A stretch of 64,000 nt of DNA from Oscillospiraceae bacterium (lineage in GTDB: Bacteria > Bacillota > Clostridia > Oscillospirales > Oscillospiraceae), in contig CAJTFN010000020.1 of the NCBI GenBank assembly GCA_910575815.1, forward strand, positions 1-64,000. The letters are read 5' to 3'. Within the stretch, counting starts at the first letter, position 1, and the number at the start of each line of letters is the position of its first letter. The translations under genes and the position numbers were made by a program. The notes below the pieces were generated by a model, which saw only the letters and a list, made by a program, of their open reading frames with translations, was not told the origin of the DNA and did not search any database. Positions 40,626 to 49,223 of this stretch are shown here, one piece after another.

Positions 40626-40665
40626 GGAAGCCGCCATGTCATCTTTTCATGACATGACGGCTTTC
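40626..40665 (-). terminator. terminator of the isomerase/aldolase operon
   Basis: GAAGCCGcCATGTCAT pairs with ATGACATGaCGGCTTTC; on the minus strand CTTTTTGAG follows. The rest of 40352-40692 carries no gene or element that I can support. Confidence 0.85.
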
Positions 40666-40692
40666 CCGCGCCTGAATATGAAATTTAGAAAC

Positions 40693-41739
40693 TCAACTCT
40701 CAAAATACCGCTTAAGGTCGAAGGGAGAGAAGACGCCCTTCTCCGTAATTACCCCGTCACACAGCTTCGGCGGCGTCACGTCGAAGGCCGGATAATAGCC
40801 CTTGACGCCCTCCATGGTGGTACGGGTGCCCATGGCGTCCATCACAAGCAGGGGGTCCCGCTCCTCAATGACCACGGAGCTCATGTCCGGATGGCTGGGG
40901 TTGGGGGAGCCAGTGACATAATAGGGGATGCCCCAGTACCGGGCGGCCAGGGCGATCTGGAACGTGCCGACTTTGTTGATCACATGGCCGTCCACAGTAA
41001 TGACGTCGGCGGCGGAGGTGAACAGGTCCACGTGCTTTTCCTTCATGGTGTAGCCCGGCATATTGTCGGAGATCACCGTGACGTCAAAGCCCATGTCGCA
41101 GGCTACGCTGGCGGTGAGCCGGGCCCCTTGGAAGTAGGGCCGGGTCTCCGGGCAGATTACCTTGATGGCGTTGCCCCGCTCCCGGCATTCCCGGAGCATG
41201 GTGCCGATGACCGTCTCGGCGAAGCACTGGGTCATGATGGTGCCGTTCTGGGGAATCTTGTCTGCCAGCAATTTCCCGATGGTGGTATAGCGGATGTAAT
41301 TCTCGTTGATCTGGTTTACCGCGTTCTCTCGAAGGGCCTCCACCAGATCGGAGCCCGTCTTTCCCTCGGCCAAGGCTGCCTGGGCGGCGTTCATGGCCCG
41401 TTCTGTCACCCGGATCATCTTGGCCATCGTGGTGGGCCGGGCGTGGGAGAGGTTATACGCGGCCTTATCCAGATGGGCCAGAAGATCAGCCTCCGGCAAA
41501 TCCTTGGCCTCATAGGCCGCCAGGGCCATGCCCATGGCCGCCGCCAGATAGGGCCCGCCGCTTTGGGTCACCATGTCGGCGATGGCCTGGGCCACCTCCT
41601 CGTGGCGGCGGCAGGTGACGTATTCCACCCGGACGGGGTAGATGCGCCGGTCCAGAATACGGACCGCGCCGTCCTCGTACCAGGCTACGTTCTCATAGCG
41701 GAGCAGGAAGCCCACTCCTTCGTCAGCGCGTTTCATCAT
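40693..41739 (-). CDS. MtnA / eIF2B-alpha-like aldose-1-phosphate isomerase (348 aa)
   Basis: Fold of methylthioribose-1-phosphate isomerase. Visible: TQCFAE (catalytic Cys, usually THCNAG), CPETRPYFQGARLTASVACD, and TVDGHVINKVGTFQIALAAR with the catalytic Asp. Changes around the Cys suggest a substrate other than classical MTR-1-P, for instance 5-deoxyribose-1-phosphate. AGGAGG precedes the first ATG. Coupled with the class II aldolase 13 bp upstream, which could cleave its product to DHAP and an aldehyde. Confidence 0.85.
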   Translation of the reverse strand: MMKRADEGVGFLLRYENVAWYEDGAVRILDRRIYPVRVEYVTCRRHEEVAQAIADMVTQSGGPYLAAAMGMALAAYEAKDLPEADLLAHLDKAAYNLSHARPTTMAKMIRVTERAMNAAQAALAEGKTGSDLVEALRENAVNQINENYIRYTTIGKLLADKIPQNGTIMTQCFAETVIGTMLRECRERGNAIKVICPETRPYFQGARLTASVACDMGFDVTVISDNMPGYTMKEKHVDLFTSAADVITVDGHVINKVGTFQIALAARYWGIPYYVTGSPNPSHPDMSSVVIEERDPLLVMDAMGTRTTMEGVKGYYPAFDVTPPKLCDGVITEKGVFSPFDLKRYFES

Positions 41740-41752
41740 GCCGGTATCCTCC

Positions 41753-42376
41753 TTAATGGTGTTTCATGGCGGCGATGTCCGCCTCCGTCATGGTAACGAT
41801 GGGACCGTTGGACATGGCGATGGAGCAGATCTTGGCGGCGTCCTCAATGTAGACCGCCCGGAGATGGGCCTGCTCCAGGGATGCCCCGATGGTCAGGACC
41901 CCGTGGTTGGCCAGCAGGCAGCCGGTGCGGTTCGCCAGAACCTTCACCGCCTCGTCACCCACGCCCCGGGTGCCGGGGATGGCGAACTTTGCCAGGGGCA
42001 CGTCCCCCCCCAGGAAGGGGACCATTTCAATAAGGATGGTGGGGATGCCCTTGTTGTTGACCGCGAAGGCGGTGGCATAAGGGGAATGGGTGTGGATGAT
42101 GGCGCCGGCCTCCGGCTTGGCCTCATAGACAGCGGCATGCATCCGCCACTCGGAAGAGGGCCGGTGGATTCCTTCAAGAATCTCGCCGTCCAGGCGGAGG
42201 ACCACCATGTCCTCCGGGGTGATGGCCTCATAGGGAATGGAAGTGGGGGTGATGACCATGACGTTTTGGTCCTTGTCGTATACGCTGAGGTTTCCGCTGG
42301 TGCCGGCGAACAGTTTTTCCGCGTAGGACTGTTTGGACCAGTCGCATACCGCCTGCCGCATTTCCTGAATCGTCAT
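41753..42376 (-). CDS. class II aldolase (FucA/AraD family, 207 aa)
   Basis: Zinc aldolase: catalytic Glu in HRPSSEWRMHAAVY, zinc ligands in IIHTHSPYATAF (HxH) and LLANHGVLTIGA. This family includes L-fuculose-1-P aldolase and Ald2, which splits 5-(methylthio)ribulose-1-P or 5-deoxyribulose-1-P into DHAP and an aldehyde. The isomerase next door makes the second role the better guess; MtnB-type dehydratase is the other alternative. Confidence 0.85.
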   Translation of the reverse strand: MTIQEMRQAVCDWSKQSYAEKLFAGTSGNLSVYDKDQNVMVITPTSIPYEAITPEDMVVLRLDGEILEGIHRPSSEWRMHAAVYEAKPEAGAIIHTHSPYATAFAVNNKGIPTILIEMVPFLGGDVPLAKFAIPGTRGVGDEAVKVLANRTGCLLANHGVLTIGASLEQAHLRAVYIEDAAKICSIAMSNGPIVTMTEADIAAMKHH

Positions 42377-42503
42377 ATCTGTCGCATCCTTTCTCTTGGC
42401 CCTCAGGCCGTTTTTTCTATTGGATTGTTGCGTCTATGTAGTTCAAAAGGGAAGCGCCCGGAGGGGGCCATATTGAACAAATGATTTTTAGAGGCGCGTT
42501 TGC

Positions 42504-43184
42504 TCAGTTCAGCCAGTACAGTGTCCGGCTGTCGAAGGTCAGGCCCAGCTTTTTCTGCAATGCGGTGGAGGCGTCGTTTCCGGGCTGGATGTGGCAGTAG
42601 GGCAGGAGGCCCTTCTCCAGCTGGCGGCGAATCAGATCGGCCTCCAGCATCTCCGCCAGTCCCCGGCGGCGGAACTGGGGCAGGACCTCCAAAAGCCCCA
42701 TGCTCCCCTCCTGATGGACGCCGGCGAAGCCCGCCAGCTCCCCGTCCACCATAACGCCGGTCATGCCCTCGGCAATGCGCCCGCGGATGTGTTCCTCATA
42801 AGCGCCGGGGTGGTGGTAGTTTTTCAGGACGAAATCCATATCCTCCATGGTCAGAGGCCGGAGGCTGACGCCGGGCCGTTGGACCTGAGGAGGTTCCGCT
42901 TTTAGATAGACGGCCTGAGTACAGGGCATGATCTCCCGATAGGCTCCCGCCTCCGACAGGGTTTTCACCGTGTCCCTGTCGTCGGTTAAAACCAGGAAGC
43001 AGCCCCGCAAGGCCGGATGGCCCGCAGCGGGCCCGGCGGCGTAACAGATGTTGATCGTATCGTTTTTCAGCACCAGGGCCGTCTCGTCGGCCCGGCGGAT
43101 TTCAGCGCCCCGCCGGTAAAAGTCCAGCAGATAGCTGTAGCGGACAGGATCCCGGCGGACCCACTCCAAAACCATTTGCTCCAT
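42504..43184 (-). CDS. GNAT-family acetyltransferase, FR47-like (226 aa)
   Basis: The C-terminal half is the acetyl-CoA fold: VMVDGELAGFAGVHQEGSMG, LLEVLPQFRRRGLAEMLEAD (the R/Q-x-x-G-x-G/A pyrophosphate loop) and NDASTALQKKLGLTFDSRTL. The N-terminal half (MEQMVLEWVRRDPVRYSYLL) is poorly conserved. The ATG at 43184 follows AAGGAAGG; an extension to 43361 has no support. The substrate is unknown. It precedes the aldolase gene by 127 bp with a GC hairpin between, so co-transcription is uncertain. Confidence 0.8.
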   Translation of the reverse strand: MEQMVLEWVRRDPVRYSYLLDFYRRGAEIRRADETALVLKNDTINICYAAGPAAGHPALRGCFLVLTDDRDTVKTLSEAGAYREIMPCTQAVYLKAEPPQVQRPGVSLRPLTMEDMDFVLKNYHHPGAYEEHIRGRIAEGMTGVMVDGELAGFAGVHQEGSMGLLEVLPQFRRRGLAEMLEADLIRRQLEKGLLPYCHIQPGNDASTALQKKLGLTFDSRTLYWLN

Positions 43185-43413
43185 ACGTTTGCCTTCCTTC
43201 TGTACATTTGTTGATTTCCGTTGCGTTTCCTCCGGAAGGGGGGATGAATAGCTGATACCATAAAAATAACATATCCGTTGGTTCTTGTCCAGCTTTTTTA
43301 CGAGAATATCGGGAAAGACTGTATTCCTTCGACAGAGCGAAGACGCCTTTGCCCGCTGCAACCTCTTTGCTTTTTGACTATTTTTGCGTTTATTATTGTT
43401 GCTTTCTGTCTAA

Positions 43414-43442
43414 TTGACACAAAAATGAAGCTGTGTTACAAT
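43414..43442 (+). promoter_or_regulatory. promoter of the PNP-deaminase operon
   Basis: TTGACA (43414-43419), 17-bp spacer, TACAAT (43437-43442), about 63 bp before the PNP start. The remaining 43185-43413 holds the divergent GNAT leader and nothing else evident. Confidence 0.75.
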
Positions 43443-43504
43443 CATAAAAACACCTGCGGCGGCCTGAAAAGCTCCGCGGAGACAGACAGGAGGAAGAACA
43501 TTCT

Positions 43505-44326
43505 ATGACCTATACCTATGAATATTTTCAAAAGAGCGTGGATTTCCTGAAAACCAAGGTGGACGAAGCGCCGGAGATTGCCATCGTCCTGGGCTCCTGC
43601 CTGGGTCCCTTCGCGGAGGCCATCGAGCATCCCGTCTCGATTGACTACGCCGATATCCCCAATTTCCTGGTTTCCACCGTGGAGTCCCACGCCGGAAAGC
43701 TGATTTTCGGCGAGATCGCGGGGAAGAAAGTCGTGTGCATGTCCGGCCGCTTCCACTCCTATGAGGGCTATGATTTCGAGCAGCTGGTGATTCCCGTCCG
43801 GGTCTTTAAGCTGCTTGGGGTGAAGACTGTCATCCTCACCAATGCCGCCGGTGCGGTGAACACCGGCTACCGTCCCGGCGACGTCATGATCGTCTCCGAC
43901 CATCTCAAGCTCACTGGGGACAGCCCGCTTCGGGGACCCAACGTGCCGGAGTTTGGCCCCCGCTTTTTCGACATCTCCCGGATGTACACCCCGGAGCTGC
44001 GGCAGCTGGCTCTGCGCTGCGCCGAGGGCACCGGCCTGCGGGTTCACGAGGGCGTGTACATGTTCTTCACCGGACCTCAGTTTGAGACCCCGGCGGAAAT
44101 CCGGGCCGCCCGGATTCTGGGAGCCGACGCCGTGGGCATGTCCACGGTGACCGAGGCCCTGACCGCCGCCCATTGCGGCCTGCCGCTGCTGGCGCTGTCC
44201 GTCATGACGAACATGGCGGCGGGCGTACTGGACCGGCCTCTCACCGACAGCGAAGTGGGCGAGACTGCAAACATGGTGGCCGGAGCGTTCAGCGACTATA
44301 TGAAGAAAATTGTGGCGGCGATTTAA
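43505..44326 (+). CDS. punA: purine nucleoside phosphorylase, trimeric class (273 aa)
   Basis: Phosphorolysis of inosine/guanosine-type nucleosides. Phosphate loop IAIVLGSCLGPF, GRFHSYEGYDF, TNAAGAVNTGYRPGDVMIVS, the base-binding Glu in FTGPQFETPAEIRAARILGA and the Asn in VMTNMAAG. Size as expected. Twenty bases before the MTA/SAH-type deaminase in the same direction: deamination then phosphorolysis would yield hypoxanthine and a (deoxy/methylthio)ribose-1-phosphate. Confidence 0.93.
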   Translation: MTYTYEYFQKSVDFLKTKVDEAPEIAIVLGSCLGPFAEAIEHPVSIDYADIPNFLVSTVESHAGKLIFGEIAGKKVVCMSGRFHSYEGYDFEQLVIPVRVFKLLGVKTVILTNAAGAVNTGYRPGDVMIVSDHLKLTGDSPLRGPNVPEFGPRFFDISRMYTPELRQLALRCAEGTGLRVHEGVYMFFTGPQFETPAEIRAARILGADAVGMSTVTEALTAAHCGLPLLALSVMTNMAAGVLDRPLTDSEVGETANMVAGAFSDYMKKIVAAI

Positions 44327-44346
44327 AGGAGAAGGGAGAAACCGCT

Positions 44347-45642
44347 TTGAAACTGCTTTTGAAGCACTGCGACATTCTGATGGGCCAGGACTTCCGGCGT
44401 CTGGAGAACGCCTATCTGGGCATTGACGGGGATACCATCGACTATATTGGCACGGAGCGCCCAACGGCCGACTATGACCAGGAAAAGGACATGTCCGGGA
44501 AAATGCTGCTGCCCGGCCTCATCAATTGCCACGGCCACACGCCCATGGTGCTCCTCCGGGGCGTCGGCAGCGACCTGCCCCTTCAGGAGTGGCTGTTTGA
44601 CAAGATGATCCCTGTGGAGAACCGGCTTACCGCCGAAGACATTAAGGCCGGCAACGCATTGGCTCTGCTGGAGATGATTGCCACCGGCACCACCAGCTAT
44701 TCCGACATGTATTTCGAGACCCAGACCGCCGTGGAGAACGCCGTGGAGGCGGGCATCAAGGCCAATCTCTGCCGTCCCGTCCAGGCCTTTGCGAGGGAAG
44801 AGCCCTACGAGCAGAACTTCCGGGCCAGAGAGTCCCTCCAGCTTTTCAAGGACTGCCACGGCATGGAAAACGGCCGCATCCGCATCGACTTCGCCATCCA
44901 CGCCGAGTATACGAACGTGCCTCATATCGTGGAGGCCTACAGCGCCGACTGCAAGGCCCTGGGGGGCCGGATGCAGGTTCACATCTCCGAGACGTTTCGG
45001 GAGCATGAGGAGTGCATAGCCAGATACGGCAAGACACCCGCCCGGTGGTTCTATGATCTGGGGACCTTTGACTCTCCCACCGCCGCCGCTCACTGTGTGG
45101 CCGTGTCGGAGGAGGACCTCCGGTTGCTGCTGGAAAAGGACGTCAGCGTTATTCATAATCCCTCCAGCAACATGAAGCTGGGCAGCGGCTTTGCCCCGAT
45201 TCCCAAGATGCTGGATATGGGCATCAACGTCGCCCTGGGCACTGACGGCGCCGCCAGCAACAACAATCTGAACCTGTTTGAGGAAATGCACCTGGCTGCC
45301 GTTCTGCACAACGGCTTTACCCACGACCCGACCCTGATGAGGCCCGCCCAGGTCCTGGCCATGGCCACCAGCCATGGCGCGAAGCTCCAGGGCCGGGAGG
45401 ACACCGGCGTTCTGGAGGCGGGAAAGAAGGCGGACGTAATCGCCTTGGATCTCCGGCGGCCCCATCTCTACCCCAATCTGGACGCCCTGGCGCTGACGGT
45501 CTATGCGGCCCAGGGCAGCGATGTGGTGATGACCATGGTGGACGGAAAGATTCTCTATGAAAACGGCGAATTTTTGACCCTGGACGCGGACAAGATTCTG
45601 TATGAGGCGAAGGCCGCCGTGAAGCGCCTTTACGGAGACTGA
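44347..45642 (+). CDS. mtaD: 5-methylthioadenosine/S-adenosylhomocysteine deaminase-type amidohydrolase (431 aa)
   Basis: Amidohydrolase fold with metal ligands: LINCHGHTPMVLLRG (HxH), QVHISETFREHEECI, AAHCVAVSEEDL and the Asp in ALGTDGAASNNNLNLFEEMH. In this family MTA, SAH, adenosine or 5'-deoxyadenosine are deaminated. TTG start with AAGGGAG upstream. Downstream of PNP; together they feed the isomerase/aldolase pair. Confidence 0.9.
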   Translation: MKLLLKHCDILMGQDFRRLENAYLGIDGDTIDYIGTERPTADYDQEKDMSGKMLLPGLINCHGHTPMVLLRGVGSDLPLQEWLFDKMIPVENRLTAEDIKAGNALALLEMIATGTTSYSDMYFETQTAVENAVEAGIKANLCRPVQAFAREEPYEQNFRARESLQLFKDCHGMENGRIRIDFAIHAEYTNVPHIVEAYSADCKALGGRMQVHISETFREHEECIARYGKTPARWFYDLGTFDSPTAAAHCVAVSEEDLRLLLEKDVSVIHNPSSNMKLGSGFAPIPKMLDMGINVALGTDGAASNNNLNLFEEMHLAAVLHNGFTHDPTLMRPAQVLAMATSHGAKLQGREDTGVLEAGKKADVIALDLRRPHLYPNLDALALTVYAAQGSDVVMTMVDGKILYENGEFLTLDADKILYEAKAAVKRLYGD

Positions 45643-45729
45643 GACCTTCCGAAAAGAGGAGGCGTTTCGCCGGCGGAACCTCCATAGATCATGGATTTTC
45701 GGCCGGCGAAGGTCTCCGGGAAGAAAAAA

Positions 45730-45752
45730 CCGCCCGCCAAAATGGCGGACGG
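45730..45752 (-). terminator. terminator of the DeoR gene
   Basis: CCGcCCGCC / GGCGGaCGG stem with AAAAT loop; the minus strand continues GGTTTTTTC. It lies between convergent mtaD and deoR. Confidence 0.85.
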
Positions 45753-45787
45753 AAGCGAAACGTCCCGGAAGGCGCGGGAACAGGGGG

Positions 45788-46558
45788 TTATCCTCCGGTG
45801 GTGCCGTCCAGAACCTTGACCTGCTTTTCCACAAGCAGCCGTGTCCACTCGTCGTTGAGGGGCTGGTCGGTGATGAGGTAGTCCAACTGCTCCAGACCGC
45901 AGACGGAAATGAAGCCGGATTTTCCGAATTTGGTGTGGTCCACCAGCAGAATGGAGTGATCCGAATTCTCGATCACGGTCTGCCGTACGTTGGCCACGGT
46001 TTCATAGGCGTCGTTGATGCCCCGGAGGGGATCGATGGCCCGGCAGGAGAGAAAGGCTTTGTCCATGCAGTGCTGCTGGAGATAGCGGACGGTTTCCAGG
46101 CCGGTGAAGCCCTCGATGCCGCCGTGATAGGTGCCGCCGGTGCAGATGAGCTGGATGTTGGTGCAGCCGGAGAGATGCCCGATAACCCGGTAGGAGTTGG
46201 TCACCACGGTCAGGGGGAGGTGACGGATTTCCTCGCACAGGGCCAGGGCAGTGGTGGAGTGGTCGATGAAAATACAGTCGTTGGGATAAATCAGCCGGGC
46301 AGCCTGCTGGCAAATGGCCTTTTTCTCGTCCACGAACAGCTCGCTTTTCACCTGATTGGACAGTACGCTGGTCTTCTGGTCCTTGATGGTGGCCCCGCCA
46401 TAGGAGCGCAGAAGGAAGCCCTCCATCTCCAGAACCTCAAAATCCCGGCGTATGGTCTGGCCGCTGACCTGAAAGCGCCGGGCCATATCCGCCACCGATG
46501 CGGTCTTATATTGCAGAAGATATTTTTTCACTTCCTCCCGTCTTTGCGCGGTCATCAT
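45788..46558 (-). CDS. DeoR/GlpR-family transcriptional regulator (256 aa)
   Basis: Winged helix N-terminus (AQRREEVKKYLLQYKTASVA, RRFQVSGQTIRRDFEVLEME, LLRSYGGATI) and a DeoR sensor domain that binds sugar phosphates (IFIDHSTTALALCEEIRHLP, VVTNSYRVIGHL, ENSDHSILLVDHTKFGKSGF). In this setting a sugar-phosphate product of nucleoside breakdown is the likely effector. Divergent from the alcohol dehydrogenase. Confidence 0.92.
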   Translation of the reverse strand: MMTAQRREEVKKYLLQYKTASVADMARRFQVSGQTIRRDFEVLEMEGFLLRSYGGATIKDQKTSVLSNQVKSELFVDEKKAICQQAARLIYPNDCIFIDHSTTALALCEEIRHLPLTVVTNSYRVIGHLSGCTNIQLICTGGTYHGGIEGFTGLETVRYLQQHCMDKAFLSCRAIDPLRGINDAYETVANVRQTVIENSDHSILLVDHTKFGKSGFISVCGLEQLDYLITDQPLNDEWTRLLVEKQVKVLDGTTGG

Positions 46559-46733
46559 GGGCGGGTCACTCCTCTCGGATGGGCTTCGTTGACAATGAAA
46601 CGGAAAACACCATCTTTATAGTTCAATTGCTTGCCGGAGGGACCAGGCCTCCGGCGGGGGCGGTGGCAGGAAACGGCGGCCGCTCCGACAAGGAATCTTC
46701 TTGGTTTCGTGGATTTTGACGCATTTTTCGCCT

Positions 46734-46762
46734 ATTATGTCACAAACAGGACGCCCTGTCAA
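46734..46762 (-). promoter_or_regulatory. promoter of deoR
   Basis: Minus-strand TTGACA (46757-46762), 17-bp spacer, CATAAT (46734-46739). A plus-strand promoter for the dehydrogenase in 46763-46942 is less clear (TTGGAA-17-CTAAAA around 46839). Confidence 0.7.
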
Positions 46763-46942
46763 TCCCGAAGTCCTGTATTTAGGAAAATATTCCATAAGAA
46801 AACCGGCGGGATGGATGGAAAATAGATGGGGATTATCTTGGAATGTTGTTGCATGTTTTGCTAAAACCTCGTTTATGCGTGTTTCCGGAGGAGTCGCCGG
46901 GACGCACGAAGAGCCGTATCGACAGAAGAAAGGATATTGTCT

Positions 46943-48106
46943 ATGAATAATTTTACCTACGACATTTCTACGGTGGTTCACTTTGGCAAGGGTCAGATCG
47001 AGAAACTGGGAGCTGAGGTAGCCAAGCGCTCCGGCCGGGTGCTGATGGTCTACGGCGGCGGCAGCGTGAAGCGCAACGGCGTCTATGACGGCGCGGCGGC
47101 CCAGCTCAAGGCCCATGGCGTGGCCTGGGTAGAGCTGTCCGGTGTGGAGCCCAATCCCCGTATCAACACCGTGCGGGAGGGCGTCCGCCTTTGCCGGGAG
47201 GAAAAGCTGGACGGCGTGCTGGCTCTGGGCGGCGGCAGCGTCATTGACTGCGCCAAGGGCATCGCTGCCGGGGCCCTTTACGACGGAGATCCCTGGGATT
47301 TCCCCGCCGGCAAGGCGGCGCCGGAACAGGCCCTGCCCATTTTTACCGTGCTGACCATGGCGGCCACCGGGTCGGAGATGGACAGCATCGCGGTTATCTC
47401 GAATATGGACAGCCACGAAAAAGAGGCCTTCAGCGCTCCCTGCTGCCTGCCCGCCGTGTCCATCCTGGACCCGGCGTACACCTGCTCTCTCCCGGCGTCC
47501 CAGACCGCCGCGGGCACCGCCGACATCATGTCCCATACGCTGGAGAACTATTTCAGCCCCATTGAGACCAACTATCTGGCCGACAATATGGCGGAGGCCA
47601 TTCTGCGGGCCTGCGTCCACTATGGTCCCAAGGCCATCGATACGCCCGATGACTACGAGGCCCGGGCGAACCTTATGTGGTGCGCCTCCTGGGCCATCAA
47701 CGGCTTTTTGAGTATGGGAAAGCCGGTGGGCTGGAGCGTTCACCGGATGGAGCATGAACTCTCCGCTTTCTACGACGTCACCCACGGCGTGGGTCTGGCC
47801 ATCCTCACGCCCAACTGGATGCGCTATGTCCTCAGCGAACAGACCGAGGCCCGCTTTGCCCGCTATGGCGAGGCGGTCTGGGATTTGGACCGGAGTTTGC
47901 CCCAGCGGGAAAAGGCGGAGGCTGCCATTCAAAAGACCCGGGATTTCTTCAGCGCCCTGGGCTTGCCCGCTACGCTGACGGAAGTGGGCATTGACGGCAC
48001 GCACTTCGCTGAAATGGCCCGGAAAGCCCGTACTGCGAACTTTGACCGAACCTTTGTGCCCCTCAGCACGGAGGATATCCTGGAGATCTACAAAATGAGC
48101 TTGTGA
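46943..48106 (+). CDS. iron-containing alcohol dehydrogenase (387 aa)
   Basis: Group III dehydrogenase like BdhA/YqhD: dinucleotide site LALGGGSVIDCAKGIAAGAL, metal ligands in GTADIMSHTLENYF and in SVHRMEHELSAFYDVTHGVG (two His). It would reduce short aldehydes such as acetaldehyde or methylthioacetaldehyde, which the nearby aldolase could release. The ATG at 46943 has AAGGA eight bases upstream. Confidence 0.9.
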   Translation: MNNFTYDISTVVHFGKGQIEKLGAEVAKRSGRVLMVYGGGSVKRNGVYDGAAAQLKAHGVAWVELSGVEPNPRINTVREGVRLCREEKLDGVLALGGGSVIDCAKGIAAGALYDGDPWDFPAGKAAPEQALPIFTVLTMAATGSEMDSIAVISNMDSHEKEAFSAPCCLPAVSILDPAYTCSLPASQTAAGTADIMSHTLENYFSPIETNYLADNMAEAILRACVHYGPKAIDTPDDYEARANLMWCASWAINGFLSMGKPVGWSVHRMEHELSAFYDVTHGVGLAILTPNWMRYVLSEQTEARFARYGEAVWDLDRSLPQREKAEAAIQKTRDFFSALGLPATLTEVGIDGTHFAEMARKARTANFDRTFVPLSTEDILEIYKMSL

Positions 48107-48189
48107 TGGTCAAAGCACTTAAAAGTCGGTGTTTTGAAAAGAAGCGATCGGTTTTCGGCGGTACGGATTGTCAGCCGGGAGCTGCCAGG

Positions 48190-48216
48190 AAAAAGGGACC
48201 CGAAGGGTCCCTTTTT
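48190..48216. terminator. bidirectional terminator
   Basis: Perfect stem AAAAAGGGACCC / GGGTCCCTTTTT with GAA loop, between convergent alcohol dehydrogenase and nucleoside hydrolase genes. Confidence 0.9.
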
Positions 48217-48245
48217 CTGCGCCTGGGCCGGATAGGCAGGCTTGC

Positions 48246-49223
48246 TTACTGTATGCCCTTGATGCCCTTCAAAATCTGTTGGGCGAGGTACGCCCGCTTG
48301 TCCTCCCGCACGGTGACATAGCGGATGTTAAACTCCTCCTCCGGCCACTGGCCGATGTTATACAGGTCGATGAGGGAATAACCGTAGGTCTCCAGTCCCT
48401 CCAGCTCCACCTCGCAGTGACAGGGGACGGAGGCATAGCAGTCCGGCTCCAGCAGATACAGGACGGTAGCGGGGTCGTGGATGGGGTTCATGTGGCGTTC
48501 CCCCTCGCCGAAAGCGCCGCACTTTCTAAAATAGAACTTCAGCATGGTCAGCACCGCCCGGTCCTTCTCGGTCTCCAGACCGCCGAACCACGTTTCCAGG
48601 TCCTGAACGCTGAACAGGACCCGGCTGGTCACGGCGGCGCCGGTACACATATGGAAGGGAACGTCGCTGGTGAGGACATACTGGGCGGGGTCCGGGTCAT
48701 GGAAGACGTTGACGCTGGCGCATTGGCTGCCGGCGGTGTTTCCCCGGAGCTCGCCTCCCATAAAGACCACCTTGTCGATCTTGGACTTGGCCTCCGGGTA
48801 TTTTCGCAGGGTGGTGGCCAGATTGGTCAGGGACGCCAAAGCGATGTATACCACCGGGTCCGGGCTCTCCATCAGGCGGCGGTAGGTCAGGTCCCAGGCA
48901 TACTCGCCGGTGAGGGCGTCCAGGTGGTTTTCCGGATACACATAATCGCCGATGCCGGTGTCACCGTGGATATAGGGGGAGGTACGCAGCTTCTTCTTCC
49001 AGGGACGGCGGGTGCCGGACGCCACGGGAACGTCGGTCCGGCCGCAGAGGGCCAGGGCGTTGAGGGTGTTCTGCGTGGCATAGCTGGTGAAGGTGTTGCC
49101 AAAGGTGGAGGTGGCCGCCAGGAGGTTGATGCGGGGGCTCTGGGCCGCCAGCAACAGGGCCATGGTGTCGTCCACGCCAGTATCCACGTCCATAATGACG
49201 GGGATTTTTTTCAGTTCGTTCAT
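48246..49223 (-). CDS. inosine-uridine-type nucleoside hydrolase (325 aa)
   Basis: Hydrolyses N-glycosidic bonds of ribonucleosides. Calcium motif IMDVDTGVDDTMALLLA (DxDxGxDD), YIALASLTNLATTLRKYPEA, VVFMGGELRGNTAGSQCASV and the late His in MNPIHDPATVLYLLEPDCY, all present. Last gene of the leftward salvage operon; starts inside the stop of the preceding paralogue (ATGA overlap). Confidence 0.92.
   Translation of the reverse strand: MNELKKIPVIMDVDTGVDDTMALLLAAQSPRINLLAATSTFGNTFTSYATQNTLNALALCGRTDVPVASGTRRPWKKKLRTSPYIHGDTGIGDYVYPENHLDALTGEYAWDLTYRRLMESPDPVVYIALASLTNLATTLRKYPEAKSKIDKVVFMGGELRGNTAGSQCASVNVFHDPDPAQYVLTSDVPFHMCTGAAVTSRVLFSVQDLETWFGGLETEKDRAVLTMLKFYFRKCGAFGEGERHMNPIHDPATVLYLLEPDCYASVPCHCEVELEGLETYGYSLIDLYNIGQWPEEEFNIRYVTVREDKRAYLAQQILKGIKGIQ

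Noticed and set aside
46616..48004. 462-codon minus-strand frame opposite the alcohol dehydrogenase
   Set aside because: Antisense shadow; no recognisable domain and no ribosome site.
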